Shown: positions 1-12,019, counted from the stretch's first letter. The stretch: DNA of 64,000 bases from Syngnathus acus (GCF_901709675.1 NC_051091.1:3694967-3758966), one strand, 5' to 3'. Translations and numbers: made by a program. The notes: a model not told the origin generated them from the sequence alone.

Positions 1-353
1 AAAACTGAATAGAGTGAAATCATTCAGATACTGTACCTGTCTGTTCAAGTTGCTACCATTTTTATTATTTGTTTATTTTTGCATGATGCCACATCTGATT
101 GGCTTGAAAACTTAACCAATAAATATAATTCAATATTTACATTGATAACGTTTTCAAGCATCATGAAAAAATAAACACAAAATAAAAACGGGGGGGGGTG
201 AACTGAAGAAATCATCCCATTCCCTGCCTTGCTGCTCTTGCTGCCTTTCTAAAAATGCACCCAGCATTTTCAACAATCATATTTGTATCATCCCATATTG
301 TATTATTTCATATTTTGTGAAACAAATCAGGGGTGAATAGTTTGTTTACATAC
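1..353. other. AT-rich DNA downstream of the THAP donor site
   Basis: This would be the first intron of the minus-strand THAP gene. It contains a run of ten G at about 190-198 and AT-rich sequence. I found no second THAP exon (the expected continuation of the C-terminal side of the domain) and no known repeat. Confidence 0.4.
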
Positions 354-531
354 CTGATATGAAGTCCTCATTGCATATCCTTGTGTAAATCGTAGGTTTC
401 CATCGTTCACGACGAATATCCGCGATCCATTTATCACGTTTTTTCATGTTCGCCGGAAATCTATAGAAGCTAAGATTTGGTTTATCGCCTCGTCTATTGC
501 TACATCCAACAGCACAGCAGGTATCCGGCAT
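354..531 (-). CDS. THAP-domain protein, first coding exon (partial, altered zinc ligand)
   Basis: Read on the minus strand, this exon starts MPDTCCAVGC and continues through a THAP-type zinc finger: Cys5 and Cys10, NRRGDKPNLSFYRFP with the invariant Pro26, Trp35, and RRERWKP before Cys53. It ends TCA-G at a consensus donor (G|GTATGT on the minus strand), so the coding continues past base 1 of the window. THAP domains are C2CH zinc fingers that bind DNA in cellular regulators and in P-element-type transposases; the family pattern ends Cys-x2-His. Here the sequence is Cys53-Asn-Glu-Asp56, so the histidine is replaced by aspartate. I chose the Met at 531 because it matches the usual THAP start and has A at -3. 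An in-frame ATG at 609 would add 26 residues. The second exon was not found. It may be a real host gene, a transposon-derived gene or a decaying copy. Confidence 0.72.
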
Positions 532-602
532 TTTTAAGCTCAAATAGCAGCAGATATAACAAGAAAGCGTGTGTGAGTCGTTGACCGGCACTGAAAAGTT
601 GA

Positions 603-648
603 CCGCCATGATGGCCGCCAAGCTAATGTGGGTAGCTTGATGACGTCA
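603..648 (-). promoter_or_regulatory. Promoter-like patch for the THAP exon: CRE and ATGGCGG motif
   Basis: A perfect palindromic cAMP-response element, TGACGTCA, lies at 641-648, about 110 bp upstream of the proposed THAP start codon on the minus strand. An ATGGCGG core, the YY1-type motif often found at the start of housekeeping transcripts, lies at 603-609 on the minus strand. A full CRE palindrome this close to a first exon is typical of TATA-less vertebrate promoters. Transcription from this patch is inference. Confidence 0.45.
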
Positions 649-1167
649 GCTGCAAAGCCTCTATAGGAGGACTTGTATCTAATGGATAGTTATAGATCAT
701 AAAGACAAAAAGCTCTTCTGCCATTTTGCTTGGAAGAGCGAGTTGAAAAGGACACGTAGACTGTGAAAGCACTTCCCTTGAACTTGTGTAGGAGTCTTTC
801 TTGTCAACACTGGGTGGACAGAGATGCAGGATATCCAGGTCAAGGTTTGGGCATGTCTCGTTTCTTCCCACTCTGTCCACACCCTTGTGTGTCTGCAGTC
901 CGTGGCAGTCGAGCCAGGTTTTGTCATCCATAAACTCCGACAGCATTTTTTCAAAGCAGCTTTGTTGGTATTTTGTGACAATGAAAATATTCGAATGTTA
1001 AATGGCCACTCTTCTGCTGCCTGGGATGGATTTTGAACAAGTACCCAGATGATGCCCCGTCTCAAATGTGCATAGTTGCTCACCAACATCCTGCTAAAGG
1101 CTTGCACTGTAACTCTATTCCTCTTGGCTCTCTTTGTTTTCCACTGATGCAGAGGCTTTGCCTTCAT
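623..1167 (-). other. Unidentified open stretch on the minus strand, possible degenerate coding DNA
   Basis: Two overlapping minus-strand frames stay open here: 1167-697 (156 codons) and 946-623 (107 codons). The second is open back to a stop near 1000 and reads IFIVTKYQQSCFEKMLSEF around 980-930. The composition looks more protein-like than the surrounding AT-rich DNA (CFEKMLSEFMDDKTWLD, TWLDCHGLQTHKGVDRVG). I do not recognise a family. It sits just upstream of the THAP promoter patch on the same strand, so it could be a frame-shifted pseudogene, an exon of another gene, or chance. Confidence 0.25.
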
Positions 1168-4100
1168 TGTGTCATATAGGGGAAAATACTTTGCTCGGGG
1201 AAGGATAGAGAGAGCGGCTTACTCCATTAGTGTCATTTGAATGGCTTATTAGATCAGTCTGACTGATAGATGCAGAAAATTGTTTTAATTGTATAATTTC
1301 TGTGGTTAACCACTTGTGCATAAAAGAGCCGTGAAGCGGGCGAAGCATTTGGCCCCTTTTTTTTCTTATCGTTGCCTTTGCACAGGAAAAGAACAACAAT
1401 CGGGGCTCTTTTGGATTAGGCGTAAACACGGCCAGAGTCACGCAGACTCACGCCCCCCTTGGGCAGGTTCAGATGAGTTCAGTGAGATGCTGCCCTTTTA
1501 GTAATGCATCTGACCAGCGAGACTCCTCAGGCAAAAAGAACAGCGCCTTTAAACGGCGGATCAAGATGGCATAACTTGGCACACATTCTACAGCCTCGGC
1601 GAGCACGGCTCACTAAGCCCGGCGGCACCCACAAGAGATGGAGACTCAATATGTACAGTCGGTCCAAGTCCAACATCAACCTCCGTCTGCCATCTCCTGC
1701 ATTTTCCTGTTTGGACTTGAAGGTGATTCAGAGCCAAGGTGGTGACAGTTAACGGAAGCTAGGCAGAGGAGAGAGTATTTATTTACAGTGAGGCTCAGTG
1801 ATGCTTGTTCAGGATGCGGTTTTACGCAGGATGCCCCCCCACCCCTCCCCAAGAAACAAAACAAAACAAACATCCAAGCTCCAAAGCTCATCTTATCTTT
1901 CTCATCTCCACCCTTGCAGGTTTGATTATGAATGGGGGAATGTGTTCTAGTGGAGAGGGGGGGGCTTTGCCCCTCCGTATTGTGTAACTGTCAAGGTCTG
2001 GACGCAGCCAGGACGAGACTTACTCAAATTGCCTTCCTGCCTGCCCGGCCCAGGACTGGCACTAATGTCACCGGAACAAAATGAAGCGCCAAAGAGAAAG
2101 AATTTTATTTGGGAGCGATAATGTGTGTTGAGAACCTCCTACGGATTGTGCGTAGTCGATAAAGTAAACGGTACAAGAATCAAAATATAAACTGCAATGT
2201 CATGAAATTTGATTGGCCTCACTGTCATAAGAGATGTTTGGAACATTTCCTAATGCAAACCAAAGAACCGTATCACCAAAAATCATTGAATGATCCGGGC
2301 CTGCTCGTTGAAAAACAAACTACGTGGAGCTTTTCTCCTTTTCTGCCATGTTGACAGTCTTCTCCAAGTTTCAGCAGCAGGCTTTATGGTCTGCCTTACG
2401 GCCTCATCTGTGTGGACGGGGCCATTTCAACTGCCACATAAAAAGCACATCTGTTCAAGTCCAAATTGTAAAACGGACGCACGTGTCCGTCCGTCGGGGC
2501 ATCATTGAGTTCAGAATGCAGTCGGAGACATCACCACATTCAAGTTGATATTTTGTTCCGATTGTTTTTTTTAACTTTCAAACACTTCCATTGTGGTAGT
2601 ATAATTGAGCAGTGTTTTGACTTGAACCAAACATGCATGTTTGAATTTATGACTCCAATACTGAATTTGGTTTATAAGGTGGTTTTGCTCCAATCAATGC
2701 ATTGTGTGGCCTTTACGTTGATGTTTCAGAAGTTCACTATGCAGGCCTTCTCTCCGCCTAACGTCAGTCACGTTGACGCAGAGGCCTTCAATATAAATAC
2801 TGTATATTTTTATCGATGCATTTATTTAATGGTCACAGTGACACAGTTGTGCATTTTACAAGCTCCCAGGCACGTCACGTTTTACTTTATCAAATTGTTT
2901 TGCATATTGCCATCATTTGTATTCTTAGCATTCCTTTATGGTGTGCCGCGAAGCCGTTTGCCCTTTGGGGGAACGGCGTGAGTAGTTAGTCATTTCTTTT
3001 TTGAAACCACACGCACAGTTGATTTTGATTTACGAGTTACTTGTTGTTGCTTGTTGAAAATGCACACCAATGAAAAATTTGGACATGGATTAATATTTTG
3101 GATAATATAGTAGCATCTGCTGATGTTGAGTGTTTTTGTAAGAAGACATGGTGTACTCAGACATGTCATTTTGCATGTAGCGATGATGTCAAGAGCTGTT
3201 TCCTGTGGTTTGTTGTGGAGAACATTAACACCTCTACGTGATGAACTCACAAAACTTCAAATATAATTTTTATACACGACATATAGCTATCTCAACACAT
3301 TTTATAACTCCAGTGGAAAAATGTAACAACTTTGTTAGTATATATAAATGGACAGAAATATTGAATATTTCCCATAAATAGTTTGTCCAGTATATTCATT
3401 AATTCATCAAAAATCTTTGTTTTTCTGGCCTGCAAAAATATTATTATTATTTTTTTTTAACTTTTGTACTGTCTTGTATTCTTTGCAGTGAAATTCTGAC
3501 AACACTTTTATGTTGTGGTTGCAGAGCCTTATCTGTGTTTGAGGTCTCCACTTTAATGGGCTTTATTGATCTAAACAACATCAGGGGTTGTGGTCATGTT
3601 CGTCAGGCTGAGATAACTTCTGCGTAATTCCACTTCAACAATATATTAGCCTCTTATCAGTCTAAATAACGTTGCCTTTTAGGCTGTAATGCACTAGTAA
3701 GTCACAGGAGCTCTTCATGTCGGCGGAATCTTAATAAAGCATATCCTGTGGACATCTTCCTGCGGAGAGAGTGAAAAACCAAAAGGTTAAAAGGCATGCT
3801 GGGAAGCTTCCACACCATTACTGAGAATCGTCTCCTTTGAAAAGCTCACTACGTAATAAATGTAAAAAAATAAATAAATAACAACTGTACAAGATGCAAA
3901 ATGGTGGTTTGGGAATTATTTAAAAAAAAAAAAAAAAAAAGCATACCATACCATTCTGCTCAAATAACATCAGGTGGCAACGAACTCGTCTGTGTAAATC
4001 CAAATCCAAACTATCCAACGCATTTCAAAAACAAAGTGAAACTGGATCAAGTTGCTAAACAAAAGTCAAAACGAAATCCCAGGCTAACTCCAAAAGAAAA

Positions 4101-5340
4101 ATCCGAAACAATAATAACTCTGTTTCTGTGCTGACAAAGAAATCTGTTAGCATTTCTTTTTTTTCAAAAGACAGAAGTGAAATCACTGCGTTTGGTCATC
4201 ATTTATTCTTGTGCATGCTGTGAGTAGTCAGTTCCTTAAAGGCTCGTTCAAGCCAAGTGTATTTTGTTTCCCTTTCCTTTAATAACCAAGCACAAAACAG
4301 AGATGGGCATTTGACCAAATTTGATATATATATTTATTCATAGTCAAGGACAAAGCGTGTTGGGGAAGGCAGCTCTAGCGTAGAGTCCCCGAGCTCTGGT
4401 TGAGCAGGAGATCCCTTTTCGGTGCCAGCTGTTCTCTCAGATACGCCGTTCTGTGCTGAAATTCTCTTAATATATTTCAGCGGGCTCAGGAGAATAGTCC
4501 AAAACAAGCGTGCCAGGAAGGAGAATGTTGAATTTTTTATCAGCGGGCCTCAACTCGCTGAGCTGGTGGGCAGCGCTCTCATTCATGAGCAGATGTTCGG
4601 TGCAGTTCGACTCTGCAGCTAATGTGAACTTGCTGGCCTCTCTGCCATTGGCTGCAAGGACGTTGGCAGTGACCTGGCATCTGAGAATTGTTCTCGGTAA
4701 AAGGCACGGGTTTCAAATCAGAGCCCCCACCTTTTTTCGCCGCATCTTAGCCCAGGAGCTGTGTCCTGCCTGGACAGCCTATCTGTCTTCCGTTTGACAG
4801 TGATTAAACACTCACTTCTGTTTATTGGGGCATACACAGGGCAGCAAATTCCGTGGAGTTTCTGTTTATTTCTAATTGAGAGGATGAACCAACAATCCCC
4901 GTCATCAGGAAAATATGGTTCATGATTTAGAAGATATTTTATGGGTGACTATTTGTCAAAAAGCAAGAGTTGCTTCTTCTTAACATTTTATTGCCAGTCA
5001 CAGGTTTAACCAACACACAGAAAGTTCTGCTATTTTTTCACTTTCTTTGCCCCACATTATTGTGGTTTTAGATTTCAGTGGTGGCAGGGGTGACCTTTTT
5101 TGACATTTTGACTCCCCAGCGGTGTATTTTTAAAGGCCAAATTTTGTCGATTAATCGGTGCATTCTGACAGCTCTAATTTATCGATTAAATCCTAACTAA
5201 ACATAGGCTCGGTAAATTGAAAGTGACAAATAACACGGTGTCTGTACTTTTTAGGGCAAATTTGACCTTTGTTTTGTTTGGAAGTCAACAGTATAGATCT
5301 TGTTGCGTTTAATTGGACAGTTGTTCATTTTCTCTTCTTG
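1168..5340. other. Non-coding DNA upstream of the GC-rich promoter candidate
   Basis: I see no supported gene. The longest open frame, about 158 codons at 2505-2981, has no ATG at its start and encodes an AT-driven Phe/Leu-rich peptide. A poly(A) run lies at about 3921-3940. Around 5140-5200 there are TCGATTAATCG and ATCGATTAA motifs resembling part of a dispersed fish repeat, but the match is too short to classify. Confidence 0.4.
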
Positions 5341-5349
5341 TTTACTGCC

Positions 5350-5760
5350 GTTGGCATCTTCACATCTTGGCAAAGGCGCACCGGCTTTTGGCAGTTTCCA
5401 CTTGTGACTCGACGAGCAAATTGCATTAGTCGTCGTCGGGAGTCGTGAAATTTACTCCGAACATAACCTGCGTCGTCGTCGGTGTGACATTGCAAGGCAT
5501 GCAGGAGAATTACTGCCGAGCGGCGGGCGGGCATTCGTATAAATAAAGCACCTGTGAGAGGCAAGCTGCTTGGCTCTGCTTGCTCCACTCCTTAGCTGGA
5601 ACCAGCTGGTGCTGCGGTCAGCCCGGCGGACGCTTTCCTCTCGATGGACCGGTGCTGCTGAAATCTGCACGGACAAGCTGCTCGGCCTGGCTTTGATGTG
5701 GCCGTATAGATTTCTAACGCTTTCCGCTTTAACGAAGTACTCGGCTATTTGGTGCGTATA
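5350..5760 (+). promoter_or_regulatory. GC-rich promoter candidate with a TATA box
   Basis: The sequence changes from AT-rich to GC-rich with many CpG dinucleotides (GTCGTCGTCGG, CCGAGCGGCGGGCGGGC). A textbook TATA box, TATAAATA, sits at 5538-5545, directly after the GC-rich block. The expected start site is about 5568-5575, in a GC-rich, CTG-rich stretch that looks like a first untranslated exon. It faces the same way as foxp1, about 20 kb upstream of its start codon. FOXP genes commonly use several distant 5' untranslated exons, so this could be one foxp1 promoter. I could not fix a donor site, and no transcript evidence is available from sequence alone. Confidence 0.35.
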
Positions 5761-6359
5761 GTGCCATTAACAAATTGGTTTGTGCGTGACATTGACTATA
5801 GCAGGCACCCTGCCAGTCATTTTCCGTCGGAGCGTATGAGTGAAAGTCATCCCACGGTAAAGTTGTACATAAGGGACTCGAAGATTGGAAATGACAAGCT
5901 CTTGTTTCGTCTGCATGTCTCATTTTCACTTTCTAATTGGTCGTTTTTCAGGTTGGCTTTATGAGAGCAAAACTAATTAGTGTTACTAAATCCAGCGGAA
6001 AAAAAATAGCACTCTGCTTGATTGTTCTGGTTTCCTCTCCTGTGTCAGGCGCTCAACAATAAAATGTGACTGTAATAGTTTTCCAATCGCTCGTATTTCA
6101 ACGTCCGAGAGCGGAATGGAAATCCCGGTCTCTTGACATTTTGTTTGGCAAGATCCGGGAACAGTGGTTGCCCTCTTGCTTGTGTCTTTGTGACTCATAG
6201 GAAGCTTCATTTTTTTGGGTTGTTGTTTTTTGCTGGTAGGGCAAAACAATGTGCTGTGTTTTCGAGGGGGGCACTCTCTGCTTTGATTTGGACGTGTCCT
6301 GCTGACAAGAGCAGCCAAACAAGTTTACAGTAGCGGTGACATTTAGCGTTACCTTTATT

Positions 6360-6560
6360 CAAAGCGCTCCAGCTGCAGCGAGCCCTCAGGAAGCACATCG
6401 CGGGCCCACACGGGCGGCCGGCGTCCACAAAGAGGAATACGAGCTGTGTTTGAGTTGGCACGCGCTCTTCTCTCAGGGAAGTTTTGCTGTCGGTGCAGAA
6501 AGTCCAGTGGCGGCGGCGGCGGCTCTTGTGGGGTGGCGCTGATTCCAAGGGCAGGATGGG
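6360..6560. promoter_or_regulatory. Second short CpG-rich block
   Basis: About 200 bp with many CpGs (CATCGCGGGCC, GGGCGGCCGGCG, GTGGCGGCGGCGGCGG at about 6507-6523) in otherwise AT-rich DNA. Together with the block at 5350-5760 it may form one broad CpG island around a foxp1 5' end. No TATA box or start codon of note is visible. Confidence 0.3.
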
Positions 6561-6972
6561 CCTTTTCCACCTCTCCCCTCTTTCAGGAAGCACATCTTGC
6601 CATTTTTTTTAAGTAGGCGACGGCAACGAGCTGGCTTCCTGGTGACACTAAAGTTGTGATATGATTTTACCTGGCCGTTCTTTTGTTGCGCAACCACCGT
6701 GGCTTTGTGCAATGAGCTAATAAGATGTGGCAACATCAGTGTGACAACAATTGAACTTAACCATTGCAATCATTTTGTAACCATCCCCCCCCCAACAACA
6801 CAACAACTCTGTTGGGAACTTGTCCTCAGAAAGCCGTAATTAAGAAGTGCTTGATCCAAGGTTAGAGAGGAGCGGTGTTTAACCGCAATTAGAGCAAAGC
6901 GCAAATTAATTTGGACTCGTTTACAGTTTTTGAAACGTGTCATTATTTGTTTAATCAAGGGGGGTCACGTTG

Positions 6973-6993
6973 CTGTGTGTGTGTGTGTGTGTG
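6973..6993. repeat. (GT)n microsatellite, short
   Basis: About ten GT units following TTGC. A small CA-rich patch follows at 7144-7163. Confidence 0.85.
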
Positions 6994-9890
6994 CACATAC
7001 CAGATTGGGGGTAGGGTTGTGTTGCTGCTAATGGGAAAATCTATTTATTCATTCAGCTTTAATGAATCGTAATTTGAAAGTGACCTGTTTTCTATCCCCA
7101 TGTTAGTCCGCTAACATTTCTCTCTGAGGTGCACGACTAATGTACACACACACGCACACACACGTCTGCACTATGTCTCCTGGCAGTGGTGCGACTCTTG
7201 AAAGCTTAACACATAAAAATAAATTAGGTCCAGGTTTCCTTCAGTCAATTGTCTAAATAATGTGGTTTATTTCTGTGTGAGCATGGCAATAATATATCAC
7301 AGCATTCACAAGCATTTCTAAAGGAATAACACATGATAATAAAAACATTATTATCCAGATATGTGGTGGGAATCAGAGACGGTTTTCCGGGTCTGGATGA
7401 GCAGGCATTCACTAACTATCCCACAAGTCATTACTCCTTGTGTGGCATATAAACACGTTGAAAACAAACAATGACCCTGCGCAGACGCCAAACCGCAAAA
7501 ACAATTTCAAAGCTACGCAATGTAGTGTAAACACACAAATGACTAACCTTCATGCTCGAAAGGCTACACCGTGGACATACTGTATTGTTTGTATTATGTT
7601 GACTTTTGAGGGATTCACTTTGTATTTCTTTTTTGGTCTATAGTCCCTTTTTTTTTTTCCAGAATGGCCTGAAGTCTAGAAGAAGTTGATGAGAAGTCAA
7701 ATAGAGGTCAAAAGTTGAAACCTATTCAGATAGATGTACGTAGAGTTGACTGAGTTAATGGTATTTATTATTTCTTCAAAATAGCTTACGTGACATTCAT
7801 ATTATTTTTTGGCTAACTGAAGGTCATCACACAAATATACTAACATCTGTAGGACAATAACAAAAAATAGCCGATTTTCACTTCTTTCTTGTTTGTCTAA
7901 AAAAAAAAAAAATAACAACTCGGGTATTGTAGCAAATCAAATGATTGTGAAATGTGTAAATGCTCCGTTGCTCTTGTATGGAAATTCATAGCAGGGATTC
8001 CAAATATCAAATAGTGAATATTTATATGAACATTATACTCCTGTGAGCTCTGAGCCAAGGAGACTTAAGGGTGATGCAAAGTCATACTTTTAATAAAGCC
8101 TAGCTGCTGTATGATCAAATAGTGTCCCTAATTAAGACCTAAGTGTACACGTATGTAACATTCTCCACGGAATGCTAACAACCTGTGATATAACATGTTG
8201 TTCGCATCCATGTCAGGTTGAGGCTAATGAAGGCCAGAATGATTCTTGGATGCAAGGCTTAAGCAAATGATCCCTATTTTGAATATATTAGAGCCCCATA
8301 GCGGCAAAGTGCCTCCCCGCCACGCTGCTGCATGTTGACTTGTGGTCTGCCGAGGCCGCTCAAAACGGCAGTCACGGTCTTCACTCATGCTGTAAACCAC
8401 CTTACCCTTAAAATAAGAAAAAATAAAAAACGCAAACTCGGGTCTTTTAAAGATCACTTATAATACAGACATATTATTGACCACTTTGATCGATATAAGG
8501 TGCCTCTTCTCACAAATAACTGACACTAATCATGCTAAGCAACACATGTAACTAAATTTGCCGTATCCAATGTGTCATTTTCAACGTAGCATTCGTGTGG
8601 GTGATCACACATTTAGCCAAGCCACAAAGTGTACCAGCGGGCGTGCACACTGCAACATTTTCATGTGGAAAAAAAAAGTGTCTACATTTATTGTGTTACA
8701 TTGATGGAAATTTAAATGGTGATGTTGAGATCTAAAACACACCATTTGAATATTCAAATGTACGCACAAGTAATGGCATGCATTTTGGCTTTTAGTATTT
8801 GCATACAGGTCTGCTGCTCTGAGCTCGGGTGGTTTAAAAAAAAAACAAAAAAAACAAACAAAAAGGCAGCAACAATGATACTTTTTTGTTTCTGGACATA
8901 ATAAAGTAAGAGAGTGGAAGTATGCCACTGCAGATGTCTAAAGTTTGCGCCAATGTTTTAGTGCTGATCAAAAATATCTGAGATGTAAAGATGCTTGTGC
9001 TGTAAGAGATTTTTTTTTTTGCTTCATTAACAATATCGCCAGATTTTTGCTCATCTTAGCTTAACGTTCAGGTCTTTAAATATTAATATAGATACTTAAT
9101 TATTTAAAAAGGATAATTTCTGTACAGATTAATTTTATGTCCCTATGAAATATTGATTGATTTTTAAAATTATGAATTTACAGAACTATTATTATATTCA
9201 TAAACAGAAACACAAAAAGGTAACATGTGAAGTAAAATTTGATCAGACAGCGTTTGGCGTCAGTTCATATTTAATATGTATTTTTAGCTGGTGTTTTTTT
9301 TATTATGTCAGTTTCTCTTTTCATTCATTGGTGGGTTTTGGCAAACTGATCCAGGGAAACCTATTTTTTTGTTTTGAAAAAAAATATAGTGAGATGTCAC
9401 ATTGCCATTTAAAAGATGAATTCATTACACGTCTAATTTTTTTTATTTCCTCGCTCACTCTCTCACCATTTGTCAAGAACAAAACCGGAACAAAGATGCA
9501 GTACCAGTGTCCACCTTGCCTAATTTGCCACTAATATATACTGATACAAACAGTATCATTTAATCTTCATCCTATATATATATATGTTCAGGCCAGTGAT
9601 GTTATATATAGACATGAAAGTGTTTGAATTTAAAATCTGATACTCCTGGAAAAGCAAATAATTTCAAATATTGTGAAATGATTCTCAAATTAACAGAGAC
9701 ATGAGTAGAGCAGAGGCGAGTACTTTCCCCTGGTGATCCTCCAGGCGCCTTTGTTTCCTTGGTGTGTCTCCAGCTCATTAATGTTCTAAGCATGTGAGCA
9801 AACCAGACCATACTCCATAACCCATAGATTGGTGACATCACACATGCACGCACACACATAGCCAACAATCCCTCAGCCGTTTTAAGTCCT
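6994..9890. other. Non-coding AT-rich DNA
   Basis: No supported gene and no recognised repeat family. It has several poly(A) or poly(T) runs (7648-7659, 7900-7912, 9011-9020) and a short (TA)n at about 9573-9584. Confidence 0.4.
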
Positions 9891-9899
9891 CTGGCTCTT

Positions 9900-10560
9900 T
9901 TAGGAAGTGATGGCCACTGAGCTGCCCTGATTAAAATGACAATAGTCTAATTAACTCGACCTCGGTGTCAGTGCACTAAAATGGCTGATGGCCTGTCAGT
10001 TCCTGTTTGAAAACCTTTTGTCTCCTCATTGTCCAAAAATAAGACCCCCCGCCTCCCCCACAAAAAATGCCTCAACCTTACTTGATGGGATTTGCTAATG
10101 GCAATTATTTCTCAAAAGCTAATTAAATCTAGACATTTATTTCAAGTGTTTTTTTTTTAATTTGTTATAGTCTTCGAGTTATCCTTTGAAGGTGTACAGT
10201 TACATTAAGTAGCTACCTGCGAAAAAAAACAATTGAAACCAAGCTTTGAAAGGCCAAAAAGGTGCTGCGTACATAACCTTTTACTCTGGCCCTCTAAATG
10301 ACTGTGCTACTTGCACCCCCATAAATTCTTACATTATTTGATGAACTCATCTTAAACACTTTGAGGCAGAAAAAGAACAACAAAAAAAGCTTTAATGATT
10401 GAAATCGACCCTCCCCCTATTCTCCTATTGGCGATCAAGGCCTACGGGGAGATAATTAGGCTTTAGACTAAAGTTAATGAAATGAAAACCTTTCTTTGCT
10501 TTTGAAGGGGAACTTCATCCTAATATCTGCAGACATCTCTGTGAATTAGTTTTGTTTTGG
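9900..10560. promoter_or_regulatory. Enhancer-like unique block with three TAATTA sites
   Basis: TAATTA palindromes, the core of many homeodomain sites, lie at 9948-9953, 10120-10125 and 10453-10458, within unique sequence free of recognisable repeats and open frames. Introns and flanks of FOXP genes are known to be rich in deeply conserved non-coding elements. The call rests on motif density and unique character only; conservation cannot be seen from one sequence. Confidence 0.28.
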
Positions 10561-10941
10561 CTTACAAGCACCTCTTCTGGCTGTCAGTCTGTGGCTGATA
10601 CGGGTAAGCTGCGAGTGGAGCCAAAATCATCGAGGTCTGCCTTCTCTGCATCTGCCTGTCTGTGGCGATCTCATGAAAAACTCACTTGAAGTCACATGGG
10701 ATAAGTCTGGATTTGGAAAAGAAAATCAATTCCAGGATAAACGTCGCTGGCACGTACCTGCCAAGGGCTAACAAATGCCATTAATTCTATTAATAAATCA
10801 CCCATCATTATGTAATCATTGTTCTACATCACTGACTCTCTAACAGTAAACCATTGAGGTGACCAATAATAAAATATACATCATAACGTTAAGCTACAAA
10901 CAATAAGTGAGAGACAAGAAAAAAACAAAAACATTTATGTA

Positions 10942-11183
10942 CCGTATTTTCCGCACTATAAGGCGCACCGGATTATAAGGCGCACCTTCAATGAATGGCC
11001 CATTTTAAAACTTTGTCCATATATAAGATATATACATTTGGCCCGCGGGCCGGACTTTGGACACGCCTGCTGTAGTGGCTCAATATTGGTCCATATATAA
11101 GGCGTACCTGATTATAAGGCGCACTGTCAGCTTTTGAGAAAATTGGAGGTTTTTAGGTGCGCCTTATAGTGCGGAAAATACGG
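10942..11183. mobile_element. Non-autonomous TIR element (MITE), copy A, flanked by TA
   Basis: The element begins CCGTATTTTCCGCAC and ends in its inverted complement GTGCGGAAAATACGG, with TA on both sides (10940-10941 and 11184-11185), as expected for a TA target duplication. Inside the ends are direct repeats of ATTATAAGGCGCACC. It is 242 bp and has no coding capacity. Its ends match copy B at 30519-30901 closely, but its middle (about 11030-11085) is different and contains GGCCCGCGGGCCGG and CTTTGGACACGCCTG, which resemble the end of a hAT element. I cannot name the superfamily with certainty; the TA duplication suggests Tc1/mariner-like mobilisation. Confidence 0.85.
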
Positions 11184-11437
11184 TAAATACAATGGACAAC
11201 AAATCCCTGATTGGCTACTAGTTAGCACAAATGCAGCAACAAAAAGAAACACGGAATTCAAACGTAACGAGTTGTTCTTTGACTTGTAACGCATGACATT
11301 AATTCTTGCAAAGAGCAGACACCTTGTTTATTAACACAAATTGAGGTGTTAGCCATGCCGTTGTCTGACCCAAAAGCACAAGTGGTGGCCAGAGAGCAGT
11401 GCATATATTAAACTGTCCTTGTGGAAATTCACATCTG

Positions 11438-11469
<32 letters not shown>
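11438..11469. repeat. (GT)n microsatellite with one interruption
   Basis: GT units broken by a TTT in the middle. Confidence 0.9.
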
Positions 11470-12019
11470 AGTGTGCAACAACCCCCACATCCCTTCCCCC
11501 AACTCCACTCTCGCATTTCATCCTCTGTCCACCAGTGCTGCGGTGCTTCTGCATTAGTTGTCTGCTCTGCGTCCATCTGTTGTTATTATTTTCCATTGAT
11601 AATTGGCTTCAACAATGGAATGCATGTTTCCCCCCCCTTGCCTTTGAAACCAAATCCCGTGTTTGTTTTCCAGAGGTCTCACTTATGCTCTCTGTTGTCT
11701 GGTACTCTCTCTGACCCCACAATTTGTCACTCATCTAACTACCTCCCTGCGTTGTGTTTAAGACGTTCAGATCAGCAGAAAAAAAAAAGACCTTGGTACC
11801 GTTCACATCACTCCTCAAAGATTCATAAGGTGCCGTGTTCTGTAATTCGGCCAGGCATTTACGATAACTTTGATGGAATTTGATGGTGGCAAGTGTTGCT
11901 TTTGGATTTAACAAAGTCTCATTGTAGTCATAGCTTCTTTCGGAGGGCCATTATGACTGTCAACCCAAATAAATGCATGAGCACCTCATATTATATACAG
12001 TAAAAGCTACAAAACAAAC

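Noticed and set aside
2505-2981. 158-codon open frame
   Set aside because: It starts at TTG, has a Phe/Leu-rich AT-driven composition and no domain; likely chance.
11419-11883. 154-codon open frame on the + strand
   Set aside because: It begins around a GT microsatellite and shows no recognisable protein features.
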